A stretch of DNA of 64,000 bases from Bufo bufo. Taxonomy: Eukaryota; Chordata; Amphibia; Anura; Bufonidae. Every line of letters starts with the position of its first letter. Position 1 is the first letter of the stretch. Where the stretch lies: positions 345,232,995 to 345,296,994 of the forward strand of contig NC_053392.1 in NCBI RefSeq assembly GCF_905171765.1, written 5' to 3'. Under the pieces are notes generated by a model that saw only the letters and a program-made list of their open reading frames with translations, did not search any database and was not told the DNA's origin. Positions 63,577 to 64,000 of this stretch are shown piece after piece. The translations under genes and the position numbers were made by a program.

Positions 63577-64000
63577 ATTTCCTACCACCCTCTGAGGTTA
63601 TTTTTATGTGTTGGTTAGTAATTTAAAGGAACTATTTATGTTTGGCGGCTGTGATTCCACTGGTAATTGTGCATCTGAAAAAACTAATCTGGTTTCATTG
63701 GCCCAGCCTGAAGTGTTTACTCCACCTGACAGAAGATGGGGGAAACTGAGGTGCTACCTGATTATAGACCCTCTAAGCTAAGCCACTAAATTACAGACTG
63801 GATTCATGATGCGGAACAGTAGACAGAGTTAGGTAGGGCCAGTGAATATGTCAGGATAATGACTACTGTCATACACAAACCGGGATAGTGTAGCCTTAAA
63901 CTGCGTGGACTTGCACGGTCACCCTACACAGTGACCCACAACTGGACAACAGTCCCTGTACTGCGATATGTGAAGGGGAACACACCTAACAGAGACAAAC
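63577..64000. other. No feature recognised
   Basis: Possibly the upstream flank of the Penelope-like element. No LTR, inverted end or exon is identified up to the window edge. Confidence 0.35.

Overview
The window looks like vertebrate nuclear DNA, most likely from an anuran amphibian. That is inferred from four split exons of a vertebrate FRK-type tyrosine kinase, very long introns built almost entirely of repeats, and the mix of mobile families (several Tc1-like groups, hAT, Harbinger-type MITEs, L1-Tx1, CR1-like, Penelope-like, Gypsy-like LTRs). No species can be named from sequence alone, and no bacterial, organelle or free viral genome is present.

The only host gene I can support is on the minus strand. 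Exons at 30548-30669 and 13619-13782 (SH2 domain), then 5227-5395 and 3546-3704 (linker and kinase N-lobe), join in phase and read as frk. The SH3/N-terminal exon(s) should lie right of base 64000 and the catalytic-loop and C-lobe exons left of base 1. Everything between these exons is intron dominated by transposons.

Layout. 1-1.39 kb: end of a Tc1-like (DD34E) element. 3.5-5.4 kb: kinase exons. 7.9-11.2 kb: decayed BED-finger hAT transposase with an exact 151-bp tandem duplication. 12.4-17.7 kb: MITEs around an SH2 exon. 17.8-21.3 kb: foldback repeat broken by a minisatellite-bearing insertion and an intact DD37E Tc1-like element. 21.3-35.1 kb: many Harbinger-type MITEs with TTA/TAA duplications, plus the first SH2 exon. 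35.3-38.1 kb: 33-bp minisatellite interrupted by a Tc1-like foldback. 38.4-42.3 kb: composite between Tc1-like ends. 42.7-50.3 kb: two solo LTRs, two hammerhead-bearing units, a hAT MITE carrying a minisatellite, and a CR1-like LINE tail. 51.2-54.4 kb: a near-perfect MITE palindrome, a second intact DD37E copy, and more MITEs. 54.7-55.4 kb: Gypsy-like gag remnant. 55.4-58.7 kb: hammerhead-bearing units and a dead Tc1-like element. 58.8-61.6 kb: L1-Tx1 LINE split by a MITE. 61.6-63.6 kb: hAT MITE and a Penelope-like element with a GIY-YIG domain.

The most interesting signal is a dispersed set of short hammerhead-ribozyme motifs (38.4, 44.3, 45.4, 55.8, 58.3/58.5 and a decayed one at 62.95 kb). 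All have very short, palindromic or near-palindromic stem III sequences (from ACGCGT or ACGT), which suggests dimeric folding. Most are followed by an AATAAA-type signal. At least two sit inside units bounded by 9-14 bp target-site duplications, so they appear to be retroelement insertions. A Penelope-like element, a class known to carry hammerheads, lies in the same window and is a possible autonomous partner.
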